From Gryganskiella cystojenkinii (taxonomy: Eukaryota; Mortierellomycota; Mortierellomycetes; Mortierellales; Mortierellaceae): a stretch of DNA of 13,874 nucleotides. A model generated the notes under the pieces. The model ran no database searches, was not told the origin of the DNA, and worked only from the letters and a program-made list of their open reading frames with translations. The position numbers and the translations under genes are program-made. Numbering within the stretch: the stretch's first letter is position 1; each line of letters begins with the position of its first letter. The stretch lies in assembly GCA_015852425.1 (NCBI GenBank), contig JAAAIG010000954.1, forward strand, positions 1-13,874. Direction: 5' to 3'. Shown here piece by piece: positions 1 through 8,767 of the stretch.

Positions 1-1091
1 ACCGTCGTGGTGCCATGATGGCCGCTGTCTTTGCCATGCAGGGATTCGGTTACCTCACCACTGGTATCGTTGCCATCATCCTCCTCGCCGCCTTCAAGGA
101 TTCCATCGTTGCTGATGTCCACAACTTGGATTACGTCTGGCGTATCATCATCGGTTTCGGATGCTTGCCCGCTCTTGTTGCTGTCTACTTCCGTTTGACC
201 ATCCCCGAGACCCCCCGTTATGTCCTCGATATTGAGAACAACGTCAACCGTGCTGAGCGTGATGTCTCTACCGTCCTCAAGGAGAACCGTAACCACTTGT
301 CATCCGAGGAGGATAACGAGGTCCCCCTTTCTAACCCTGCCATTGCCAAGGGTACCTTCTCTGACTTTGTTATCTACTTCTCCAAGTGGCAAAATTTCAA
401 GGTTCTTCTCGGAACCTCGGTTGCCTGGTTCTGTCTCGATGTTGCCTTTTACGGTATCGGCTTGAACAACTCGTTCGTCTTGTCGACCATCAACTTTGGC
501 GGTGTTAAGGGTGATAACTGGGCTACCTGCTGGAACGCCGCTGTCGGTCAGATCATCATTGTTCTCTTGGGTTCCGTTCCCGGTTACTGGGTCACCGTCT
601 TTACTGTGGAGCGCTTGGGACGTATCAAGATTCAAATCCTCGGTTTCGTCATGTCCTGCATCCTCTTCTGCGTCCTCGGTTTCGCTTACAACCAGATCCG
701 CAACTACTCTGTTGCTCTCTTTGTCTTCTTGTTCGCCGCTACCCAGTTCTTCCAGAACTTTGGACCCAACTCTACTACTTTCATCATCCCTGGTGAGGTC
801 TTCCCTACCCGTTACCGCTCAACTGGTCACGGTATCGCCGCCGGTTCCGGCAAGTTGGGTGCCATTATCGCCCAGGTTGGTTTCTCCCGTCTGAAGGATC
901 GTGGTGGTGCCAACATGTTCATCCCTCAGTTGCTCCAGATCTTTGCTCTTTTCATGCTCTTTGGTCTCTTTGCCACTTTCTTGATCCCTGAGACCAAGGG
1001 CAAGACCCTTGAGGAGTTATCGAACGAGGATGACTTCGCCTCGTCTTCTTACTCCCACAACAACCACCTCGAGATTGAGGAGACCAAGTAA
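1..1091 (+). CDS. PHO84: Inorganic phosphate:H+ symporter, Pho84 type (5' truncated)
   Basis: Major facilitator superfamily phosphate importer of the plasma membrane; the family couples phosphate uptake to protons. The window opens inside the gene: codons from base 3 read RRGA directly before the Met at 15, so that Met is internal and only the C-terminal two thirds is present. Numbering from the Met at 15: FAMQG (Q9) and WFCLDVAFYG (W138, D142, Y146) correspond to the phosphate- and proton-binding residues of fungal PiPT/Pho84. The cytoplasmic loop (about 65-125) is charged and begins with IPETPRY, the MFS mid-protein signature. GEVFPTRYRSTGHGIAAGSG (from about 264) and the terminal PETKGKTLEEL are classic for the family. 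Several hydrophobic helices are clear. No intron is needed here and the TAA is clean. The charged tail after TLEEL is short. Family assignment is firm; which phosphate-transporter paralogue it is cannot be told. Confidence 0.95.
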   Translation, partial: RRGAMMAAVFAMQGFGYLTTGIVAIILLAAFKDSIVADVHNLDYVWRIIIGFGCLPALVAVYFRLTIPETPRYVLDIENNVNRAERDVSTVLKENRNHLSSEEDNEVPLSNPAIAKGTFSDFVIYFSKWQNFKVLLGTSVAWFCLDVAFYGIGLNNSFVLSTINFGGVKGDNWATCWNAAVGQIIIVLLGSVPGYWVTVFTVERLGRIKIQILGFVMSCILFCVLGFAYNQIRNYSVALFVFLFAATQFFQNFGPNSTTFIIPGEVFPTRYRSTGHGIAAGSGKLGAIIAQVGFSRLKDRGGANMFIPQLLQIFALFMLFGLFATFLIPETKGKTLEELSNEDDFASSSYSHNNHLEIEETK

Positions 1092-1796
1092 ATACCTAGT
1101 TATATAAACAAACTAGCCTTTTCTTTGTCACATCTATATATCCCCCCCATTCATGTATCTCATAATATCATTTCATTAAAGCAACCAACAAAAAAAAAAA
1201 AAAAAGGAACTTAGTCACTGGTCCTCGGTAAAGATTCGCACGCTGCGGAGATGAACTAACGAATTCTTTTTGGAACCCGTTCTCGGCCCGAAGGGGAAGG
1301 GGGACTAACTAGTGTTGCAGGTTGTAGGGGGTTCGTTCAAGTTGACGTATGGGTGTGTTAACCCTAACAATGATCATAGAGTACTAATAAACGGGAGCGT
1401 ACAGACTGTCGGATAAAGAACCAAAAAGGGGTTGCGAACATCAAAATGACACCGACGGATGTGAACCCAACGAACATCAGGAATATTTTCTTCCTTTACC
1501 GACTCAGCCCACATGCTAACCAATCCATCGATATACACTAAAAAAAAGCACGGCAACAAATGCATTCTTCTATGCATTGTTTTCCCACAGATGATCCCTC
1601 GCTAGTCCTGCTCCTTAATCCTTCGCCTTTCACCTCCCATATTGGGTGGGATGTTTTAGTCACACGAGTGGCCCTTGTTTTTGGAAAAGGATAGGCCTTC
1701 AACCCTGGAAGGAAGTCAGGAGGTGGCGTTCTTCCATTTACTTGAGTGAAAACACAAACGTGAAGGAATCAAAAAAAAAAAAAAAATAGTGGTAAT
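1092..1796. other. Convergent intergenic region without a recognisable gene
   Basis: Lies between the 3' ends of the phosphate transporter (+) and the aldo/keto reductase (-). It holds an ATTAAA at 1175-1180, 10 bases before a run of exactly 16 A (1190-1205), and a second run of 16 A at 1771-1786 that is T16 on the reductase sense strand, 10 bases past its stop. A telomere-like TTAACCCTAAC lies near 1358. Small open frames here show no coding signature. Nothing else is seen. Confidence 0.7.
1175..1205 (+). terminator. Probable polyadenylation region of the phosphate transporter
   Basis: ATTAAA at 1175-1180, about 85 bases after the TAA, is followed after 9 bases by a genomic A16 tract. The hexamer is a common variant of AATAAA. 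The A tract is in the genomic sequence and may be either an efficiency element or a simple homopolymer. Only the motif is seen; the cleavage site is inferred. Confidence 0.4.
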
Positions 1797-4012
1797 CTAG
1801 GTATCAACTGGGGTAACGAGATCCTTCAGGATCTTGTGCGCGAAATCCACATAAGGTTCACGCTTCATGCCTAAAAGCACTGAGTCGACTTCGGCATGGT
1901 CCAACAGATATTCGATTGCAAATGTCTCGATCGAGTCTCCCTTTAAGTGGACCCCGCGTTCCGTCAACATGGCCTCGACCCGTTTGGACTCTTGAGCGCG
2001 GACTTGTTGATTGAAGACATGGACAAACTTGTCCAGGCTCTTGACTAGTTCGTCAATCTCGTGAACACTTGGCTTTAAAACCGCAGGGGTCGTCTGTGGT
2101 GAGGGGGTGGCAGCCGCTGCTGTCGATGAGGACGAAGCATCCTTTTTCTCTTCCTGAAGTTTGTCGTGCTTTTCATGATGATGATGTTGACCGGGCTTGG
2201 TAGATTTGACTGGTTTAGCGAGTTCCTGCTGTAACTGGTTCCGGACCAGAGCCCCTTCCATCTGCATAATAGACAACTTGTTACTCTTCAACGACTCCTC
2301 AAGACCCTCAATCATATCTCTCAGCCGTTCCATCTTTGGTTGCAGGTAATCGCGGTTCTTGCCCATTGCTTTCAACATCTCCAAGATATGTGCCTTGGCC
2401 TCCTTAAAGTTGGGTCCATGCGGTTCCGGATAGGAGGCCAACCGGACTGGACCGCCGACCTCGGCTGAAAACGCGTTCAATGGACGGTTGACAAAGACTC
2501 GGAGACCCTGAGACTTGGCCCATTTCGCTGTGGTCGTGATCCCCTCGATTTCGAGCAAGTTTCCGGGCATTTGAAAGAATCCCAGACCATGAGTTGCTCG
2601 AGAGACGGTCTTGGGTCTTGCTGTTGGAACGGTTGTGGATCCCTTCTTGGCCAGTAAATGTGATCCGACTTCTCCATGTGCGGGTTTCAGGTTCTTGTTG
2701 GGAGAGTGAGTGTTTCCGTTGCTAGTGCTACTGTTGGTGGCGCTCTGGAACTGATCATGCTCACGCTGTTTTTGATCTTTGACACGCTCGAATGCTGTAG
2801 TGGCCATCTTGACCAGGTCCTGGTAGGGTAAGAAATGAGCATGGGAAGGTTTGAGTGCAAAGGAGTTGCTACTGATACCGTAAGACCGAATACGACCACT
2901 CTCAATCTCACGCTCCAGTTCCTCGAACAAGACCGACAATCGCTGCAGGAGAATCGCTTGGTGTTCTATAATGATATCAGAAAAATATTCAGTTTCTTTA
3001 GTCGTATTCAATGGTCCAGCAGGTTGTGAACTGGACCATTAGACAAGACAGTTTAACAGGAGTTTTCAGTTGTTGAACCTACTCTTCACGTTCACTTCAG
3101 AGCCCTTGACGTTGCTCATGAGAAAGTACTCGGGGTTGTGTACAAAAAGAATGTCAACATACTTTGTATGTAATCGCTCCAGTGATCGAGTAAGCTGGTC
3201 CCTATTGTGGACAAAGCGTAAAGGATTAAAATGAAGGGGAAAGGTTAAAGAAAGGAAGGAGGTTCGCACGTGTAAAGGTTGTTAGGGCTTGTTTGTTGTA
3301 TCCACTTCCGTCCATCCGTATGATGTGAAAGTGAGCACTGCACTGTGAGGCCAATAAACATAATAAATGGGCTTTTCCTCTGTCGAAACACGAAGCTCCT
3401 GTCATCATACCTCATGAACTCTGGGTGGATAGAGTGGAAGCATTCCTTGGAGTACTGAACAATCTCTTCTGGCGGGACTCTCTATGAACGAAAAGAAAAG
3501 ATGGAAGAAAATACGGCCGATTAGAAAAAGAGAAGAAAAAAGGAATGCTTTTCATGTAGTGGGAAAATTACAAAGAGACCTAAAAGTGTGTCCCCGTTTT
3601 GACTTACAGAAAAGACGCCTTCCGCCATAAGCCTCATGTTCTCGTTCTGGATGTATCCAAACTTGGTGGCAATAACAAGCTCTTCTCTGGTCAAAGTGTT
3701 GTGCCGAGGATGCGTCAAGACCTGTAGGAAAATAAAAAGATACGTTAGTGACTTGCTGTTTTACAGTGTAAAAGAAAGAAAGTTCAGAAGGCCCGAAAAC
3801 CACACCTTTCCAATAAGTTGTTCACTCTGACCATTCGAGTAGTTTGTTGACGTATCGATGAGGTTGATGTTTAAGCGAGGGTCCGACTGACGTTCCAGAG
3901 CCTTGTAGACAACACGTTCGTGCCCAGGCACTCCGACAGCTAGTCTGTAGGAACCAAGTCCGAGTCGTGAGATGCTTCTCGTCAGGGGGTTGGTTATGGC
4001 AGAGGGTGCCAT
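1797..4012 (-). CDS. Aldo/keto reductase with long internal inserts (5 exons)
   Basis: NAD(P)H-dependent oxidoreductase of the aldo/keto reductase superfamily, resembling the L-galactose/D-arabinose dehydrogenase branch (yeast Ara2-like); substrate unknown. Exons on the minus strand: 4012-3806, 3721-3608, 3481-3411, 3201-3083, 2965-1797, giving about 559 aa. Every junction is GT-AG and keeps frame. The acceptor of the last exon could instead be used at 2995 (adds 10 aa). Visible catalytic tetrad: D53 and Y58 in LIDTSTNYSNGQSEQLIGK, K89 in VIATKFGY, H152 in ILFVHNPEYF. GISSN (about 200-204) and NRPLNAF lie on later barrel strands; VLLGMK near the end is the usual cofactor-side motif. Two low-complexity insertions are odd: a Ser/Asn/Thr-rich one after GISSNSF, and a His/Glu/Lys then Ser/Ala/Pro-rich one with HHHH, preceded by a predicted coiled-coil helix. 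They make it far longer than the usual 300-350 aa. The start is the first Met before the conserved GLGSYR. Divergent from the REXO1-like gene. Confidence 0.88.
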
Positions 4013-4369
4013 GGTGCTGCGTCCTTGTTAAAGTCGTAAGGCGGAGTAATGAAACAAAGGACAATGGAAATATAATGGTCTCTGTGGGCAATGGGAATGG
4101 GAGAATAAGGAAAAAAAGATGTCTGCTGTCCGTGCTTTCTTTCTTTTTCTCACAGTGTGGAGAGGAAAAGACATAACGGCTCGTCTTCGCCCTTTCTCTC
4201 TTTCCCTGTGGCTCGTGACCCATCCGCAGGGCAGTCACTCTTTGCCACCAAAAGCGCAAGTAACCTTTGCCTTTGCCTTGCCTGCTTGATTCATGTTTCT
4301 TCTCATTCATTCCAATCAAACTTCCAGATTACAGCATTTACCATCTGTTCATTCACTAAATCACCACAG
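4013..4369. promoter_or_regulatory. Shared divergent promoter, reductase / REXO1-like gene
   Basis: 357 bp separate the two start codons, which point away from each other, so the regulatory signals of both genes must lie here or overlap the first exons. The side next to the plus-strand gene is pyrimidine-rich, with a CA-rich stretch just before the ATG, as in fungal leaders. The reading frame of the plus-strand gene stays open upstream to 4157 but has no in-frame ATG there and no family similarity. I see no clear TATA box. Confidence 0.5.
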
Positions 4370-5384
4370 ATGTTCGCTTCCTCGGGACTCTTTGCGGCAT
4401 TACCTTGTCCATTCCAACCCAGTTGTCCACGAGAATCATACTGCATCTACTCACACCAGCCTGTCGCGTCAGAGTCCACGCCTTCGTCTTCTTCGTCTTC
4501 AACCGCCCGATCAAAGCCGCAGAGAACCACATCCACTGACCAGCAAGCTCGTGAAAGGAATCCAGCAGCAGCAGCAGCCCAGCAACGTGACAGACCAACC
4601 GCTCCATCAAAAACAGGATCGTCATCCTCTGTGTCCTCATCATCGTCGACGACGTCATCTAAACGACCAGCAGCCCAGGAACCAACTCTGCCACCACGTC
4701 AGTCCCAGGTCGCGGCCATGGAGGCTGCAAAACGTCGTCGGCAAACCTATGATACGATTGAGCCTACTTCTGCCTCTTCGTCTTTGTCATCATCCACAAG
4801 CGCTGTACTGATGTCGAGACCGGATGTTGGAAAAGCATCATTGAAGAAGGTAAATTCCGAGACTAGCGCTTCAAACGTTCAAAAGCCCAACATGAGAATA
4901 CAAGAATTATGCGTTGCCATGGATCTTGCTACAATACTTCTCATCAGCCTTGTATTTTCATGACATAATTCTTTAGGCTCCTCTGACGACAGGAGGTCCC
5001 ACGGGTCCACCTGTTCTCAAGATTGAGATCCTGGCCCACAGCAAGCCCCAGTTCCGACAAACGGTGGCGACACAGTTTTACAATGAATTCAAACGGATTT
5101 ACGGACCCCTGACGGAACTGGGACCGCTCGCTACAGCGCATGCAGCAGAGCAAGAAAAGGCCGTTCACTCAAAGACCAACGCGGGTAGTTATCGGGGACA
5201 AGCCGCGACGGTCTTGCAGCGATTGAAGAAGCGGCCGGTCGCCGTCGACAATGAAGATGTCGGTATTGATGGCGTCTGGGCCGAGCGTCCTCCTGCGCCC
5301 CCACCTGCACAAGAACTTAGAGCATCGGAGACAGGCACTGAATCAAATGCAATTGATGCCGAGAACCCCAACCAAAAGGATTGA
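4370..5384 (+). CDS. REXO1/Rex3-like N-terminal protein lacking the exonuclease domain
   Basis: Two exons, 4370-4849 and 4977-5384, joined by a 127-nt GT-AG intron in phase 0 (donor GGTAAAT, acceptor CTTTAG); predicted 295 aa. Residues 1-29 carry SSGLFAALPCPF and a C13-x5-C19-x5-C25-x3-H29 arrangement, like the CCCH-type start of REXO1 and fungal RNA exonuclease 3. Residues about 35-160 are a Ser/Gln/Thr/Arg-rich, probably disordered linker. From PVLKIEILAHSKPQFRQTVA onward, FYNEFKRIYG, EQEKAVHSKTN and TVLQRLKKR match the helical EloA-BP1 (elongin-A-binding) domain of REXO1. In REXO1 a DEDD-type 3'-5' exonuclease domain follows; here a TGA comes about 60 residues later and the next gene is RPS16 on the other strand. 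The start is where the conserved N-terminus begins. An AATAAA lies at 5430. Likely role: nuclear, transcription- or RNA-associated scaffold (inference). Family match is by recalled motifs only. Confidence 0.72.
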
Positions 5385-5629
5385 AATCATTCTTGCCAAT
5401 ATCGCATTTTTTTTAAAAGAGTGGCATCAAATAAAACCGTCATCTCCAGTGTATTGCTCCATTATTTTCTTCAAACGATAACAAATGTACGGTTTGTGAA
5501 TTTATTCGAGTACGAACAATCCGAAGCTGATCTCCTTAAAAAAAAGAGTTGAAACAAACGTCCAACAAAGTTCCCAGATTGAACAAGATCCAACTGAAAG
5601 ATTGTCCTTCCCACCAAGTCCGTCGACGT
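5385..5629. other. Short convergent intergenic spacer with AATAAA
   Basis: The 245 bp between the stop of the REXO1-like gene and the stop of RPS16 hold the 3' UTRs of both. AATAAA at 5430-5435 is a plausible poly(A) signal for the plus-strand gene. No further coding frame is seen, in particular no DEDD exonuclease motif that would complete the upstream protein. Confidence 0.6.
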
Positions 5630-6581
5630 TTAACGGTAAGACTTCTGGTATCTGTGGGTCAAGAAAAGAAAAGAAAAAAAAATAGGAGTTAGTAACCCAT
5701 CATCAAAATAGTGAATCAACAAAAAGAAAAGACACGCGCCAAGAAAAAAAAAAATCCGTACCTGGCACGGGCACCGGCACCACCGAACTTCTTGGGCTCG
5801 CAGCGACGGGGGTCGGCGACGAGGAGGGTACGGTCGTACTGGAGGAAGATCTGCTTGAGCTCGTTCTTGGAGGCCTCATCGACAAACTTCTGGTAGTAGG
5901 CAACGATGGCCTTGGCAAGAGCCTGACGGATGGCGTAGATCTGGGAAGTGTGTCCACCACCCTTGACACGGATACGGATGTCAACGTTGGCAAACTTGTC
6001 AGAGCCAACACGGAGGATGGGCTCGTAGACCTTGAACTTCAAGACATCGGGCTCAACGAGCTCGATGGGGGATCCGTTCAAGCGGATGAGACCCTTACCG
6101 GCCTTGCAGTGAGCAACGGCGGTGGCGGTTTTCTAAACATCGAGAATAATAAATAGGATAGGAAGGTTAGACGACTCTTCTATGCAAAGGGTATAACGTC
6201 CCATTCATTGTCGTTCTCGTTTTTTCTCCGTGGCAACGTCCCCCAGTCTCCTCCGTGCCTATCAAGTTTTGTCCAAGGCTGCCTGTTGACCGCTTTGGTT
6301 GAAGTCCAATCATTCGTCTGAAAGTGCCAATACGGTGGTTCGTTGAGTCCTGTTCTCGAAGATTCTGAGAAGTCCCGCTCGCATCTAGTTTTACATCGAT
6401 CAAAGTCTCTCCATGAATCCATTAACTTTGAACGAAAGATCCTCTGATGGTCCTCGTCTAGCAACGGCGGAATCCTGTCCCTGAAAAACACATCACAGGT
6501 TCCCCCCTTTCACCCCAAAATCCTGATTTATAGACTTGCCTTGCGACCGTAGCACTGGACACTCTTCGAGTCGGAGGACAT
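5630..6581 (-). CDS. RPS16: 40S ribosomal protein S16 (uS9)
   Basis: Component of the small cytosolic ribosomal subunit; the conserved C-terminal tail reaches toward P-site tRNA. Exons on the minus strand: 6581-6540 (14 codons), 6132-5762, 5651-5630; total 144 aa, the normal size (yeast 143). The family signature [19 protein letters not shown] is at about residues 72-90, and the protein ends [14 protein letters not shown], a universally conserved tail. Intron 2 (5761-5652) is GT-AG in phase 2; the last exon is only 22 nt. Intron 1 (6539-6133, 407 nt) has donor AAG|GCAAGT, a GC-AG intron: only this junction gives the conserved [12 protein letters not shown] reading. The start Met at 6581 gives [15 protein letters not shown], matching the family N-terminus. 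Divergent from the mitochondrial ribosomal protein gene mL38. Confidence 0.97.
6133..6539 (-). other. Long GC-AG first intron of RPS16
   Basis: 407-nt intron with non-canonical donor GCAAGT after AAG and acceptor GTTTAG before AAAACC. Inside it, on the sense strand, GTGTTTTTCAG (near 6491-6481) looks like a second acceptor, followed by a frame open to about 6180 (roughly 100 codons, Trp- and Arg-rich, no family recognised). I looked for box C/D snoRNA signals: one partial C-like GTGATG, no paired D box (CTGA). Confidence 0.75.
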
Positions 6582-7274
6582 GATGAATAAATGCCTATTA
6601 GATTCCATAAAGGAATTGGGCCATCCATGTAAGTAACAGGTCTTAATCAAAAAAAAGAGATCATGAATCTGATTTTGATGATTTCGATCCCGCCTCTTCC
6701 GAGTTAAATCCCTCCCGAATCGATTAACTTGGGTTCATTCCATGTTGCCCCTCAAGGTCGAAAACGTAATGGATCCCGGATAGATGGCGGATGTTGATAG
6801 AGATCTTTTTCCTTTAAAAAAAAGTCGCACAGCAAGTCCTGACATTGCTGATAGTGAGAATTGATAGTCGATGGTTTCTGATAGAGGCGTTGTCATGATG
6901 GATCGATAGATGGGTTGAAAGCATCCTTTGGATGTGTCGCCGTATGATTTCGTTCTCCGAAGAGCAGCATAGTGCCTCACCGAAATCAAAGGTTTGAAAG
7001 AGGGAGTCCTTCTCCTGCGCGCACTCGCCCTCACAAAAGTACTTTGGTCCCCAGGATTTTGGTGGCTTGAAAATTTTGTGACTGGCAATTTCATTCCACT
7101 TGGAGGCATAAAATTACAGGGTATAGAATAGCCTGTTCCACCACACACAGAAAGAGGGTGTCCGTTCGGAGAACACACACACAATTGAGAACATAGATCT
7201 ACCAACAACGCATTCATTTCTGTTATCCATTGCATTCAATCCATTCCTCCTTTACCTCCTCCACCCCTCTCACA
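6582..7274. promoter_or_regulatory. Shared divergent promoter, RPS16 / mL38
   Basis: 693 bp between two ribosomal protein starts. The mL38 side ends in a leader rich in CT and CA with CCTCC repeats right before ATG. Near RPS16 there is an inverted repeat ATTCC-ataaa-GGAAT at 6602-6616. A minus-strand frame stays open for 166 codons (7235-6735) but shows no recognised motif. No TATA box is obvious. Confidence 0.5.
6735..7235 (-). other. Unexplained 166-codon open frame in the RPS16/mL38 spacer
   Basis: The frame begins at an ATG and runs 166 codons without a stop, antisense to the mL38 leader and promoter. The translation is Ser/Arg/Thr-rich with a short Arg cluster (ARRRR), no membrane segment or domain I recognise, and no obvious poly(A) signal. 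If coding, it would be transcribed toward RPS16 and out of the mL38 promoter region. It is more likely a chance frame or part of a long RPS16 leader; listed because it is the longest unexplained frame in the window. Confidence 0.15.
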
Positions 7275-8767
7275 ATGTCCTTTTCTCGCTTCGCCCTCAG
7301 AGCGAGCAAGCGTTGCTCGTCCATGGTACGACCCTCGGGAAAGCATTTGGTCGTTCACTGATCGAGCGAACCTTTCGATGCTGATCAGGCGACCTGATCA
7401 ACATCAAAACAACTTTGGGACAGCAGTGGACAGAAACCTCTAGGAACAACTCGGACTCACCATATTGTTTTCACCCCCACTTTTCACCTCCAAATAGACG
7501 ACTCGCTCGTTCTCTGTGAACACAACGGCTCGCTCCACTTACAAGGCCCCTGCTTTGGGCGTCAACAAGACCTACGACGAGGCTTTGAAGATCATTGCAG
7601 AGGACAAGGCCAAGCGTCTCGCCGATATCAAGACATTGGAAGCCAAGATGGCGGATCTCTTGAAGGGTACGGCGCTATATCGATAAATAACTGGACTGGC
7701 TCAGTCAGAAGATCGTCTTTGTCAGCTTGAATCCTCGCCCGAAAGGACGCACTAACATTCGACCATGGATCACCCTTCTTTCTACTTTTAGCCGCCCCTT
7801 CAGCAGCAACAAACGCCGAGGTCGCTGCCCTCAAGGAGCAGATCTTTAAGCAGGAGGCTTACTCTGAGATCAACGTGCCCGAGATCCAATGGCAGTTCAA
7901 GAACGGACAGATCGACATGTCCAAAGCCGTCTTCCGTTACATGAAGGCGAAACAGTTCCAGCGCGAGACCCTGCCAGTGGTTCAACAACGTATTACCCAG
8001 ATGTTTGTCACACCGGATCTCTTGCCACCTTTCACGCCCTCACTGGACGTTCAAATGGATTTCGGAACAGAAAAGAAATATTTCGAGACTGGATCATACT
8101 TGTTGCCCGGTCAGACAATTCAGGAACCCGAGATCGATGTCACGACCTTCCATCCAGAACAGAAGCTTTATACCATTGCCTTGATCGATCCTGATGTCCC
8201 CGATGTCGAGAAGCAGACCTTCATGCAGAAATTGCACTGGGTGATGTAAGTGATCACTGCTCAGAACAACCTATCTTCATTGGGGCGCACAACTAGGAAA
8301 GACAGATCGCCGAGGGAACTTATACCAATCATCATTCTTTTTTCTCCTTTCTCTCTCTCCTCATTAGCTCTAACGTCCCTCTCTCAGCAACGTCAACAAA
8401 AGTCAGCAAGGATACTTCGGATATCATTCTCCCCTATGTCCCCCCTCACCCTGCCAAGGGAACGAAATACCATCGTTACACGCTCGTTGTCGCTGAACAA
8501 CCCAACCAGGGACAGGACAAGGTCAACATGAACAAAGAAGAACTCGCCTCAAAGGATTCGACTACGACTTTGGCCAAGCTTTGCTCACAATACAATTTGA
8601 ACGTCAAGGGTCTGACGTTCTTCCGTGAGGTCTGGGACAAGGACGTGAGCAGGATCTACAAGGAGATCCTTAAGCAGCCCGAACCCGTGTTTGGCAAGCA
8701 GCCCAAGGGAGACGATTTCTTGGATGAGGCTGGTCAGCTGAAGAAGAAATTCGCCCACTTGGTGTGA
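7275..8767 (+). CDS. MRPL35: Mitochondrial large-subunit ribosomal protein mL38 (PEBP-like)
   Basis: Mitoribosome protein whose core is a phosphatidylethanolamine-binding-protein fold. Exons 7275-7325, 7498-7666, 7792-8245, 8368-8767; three GT-AG introns of 172, 125 and 122 nt, each preserving frame; 357 aa (yeast Mrpl35 is about 367). Residues 1-33 are Arg/Ser/Ala-rich without acidic residues (MSFSRFALRASKRCSSM, then TTRSFSV): a typical mitochondrial targeting peptide. A helical stretch (about 45-100) precedes the conserved VPEIQWQFKNGQIDMS (about 102). PEBP landmarks: LIDPDVPD (D206-P210), LHWVISNVPLS (about 221-231), YVPPHPAKGTKYHRY. The tail has FFREVWDKDVSRIYKEIL, typical of mL38. The TGA at 8765-8767 is clean. 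The first intron is predicted to fold into several hairpins. The divergent pairing with uS9 suggests shared control of cytosolic and mitochondrial translation (inference). Confidence 0.93.

Noticed and set aside
220..894. Open frames overlapping the phosphate transporter in other frames (81, 111 and 132 codons)
   Set aside because: They overlap a frame with strong family similarity and are Ser/Arg-rich shadows produced by its biased codon use.
1357..1368. Telomere-like TTAACCCTAAC in the convergent spacer
   Set aside because: Only about one and a half units; no array and no sign of a chromosome end. Could be a chance match.
4157..4369. N-terminal extension of the REXO1-like frame upstream of 4370
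   Set aside because: It begins at GTG with no ATG in frame, has no similarity and lies in the shared promoter; the conserved N-terminus starts at 4370.
6133..6539. Box C/D snoRNA in the RPS16 intron
   Set aside because: A partial C-like box only; no CTGA D box downstream on the sense strand and no terminal stem seen.
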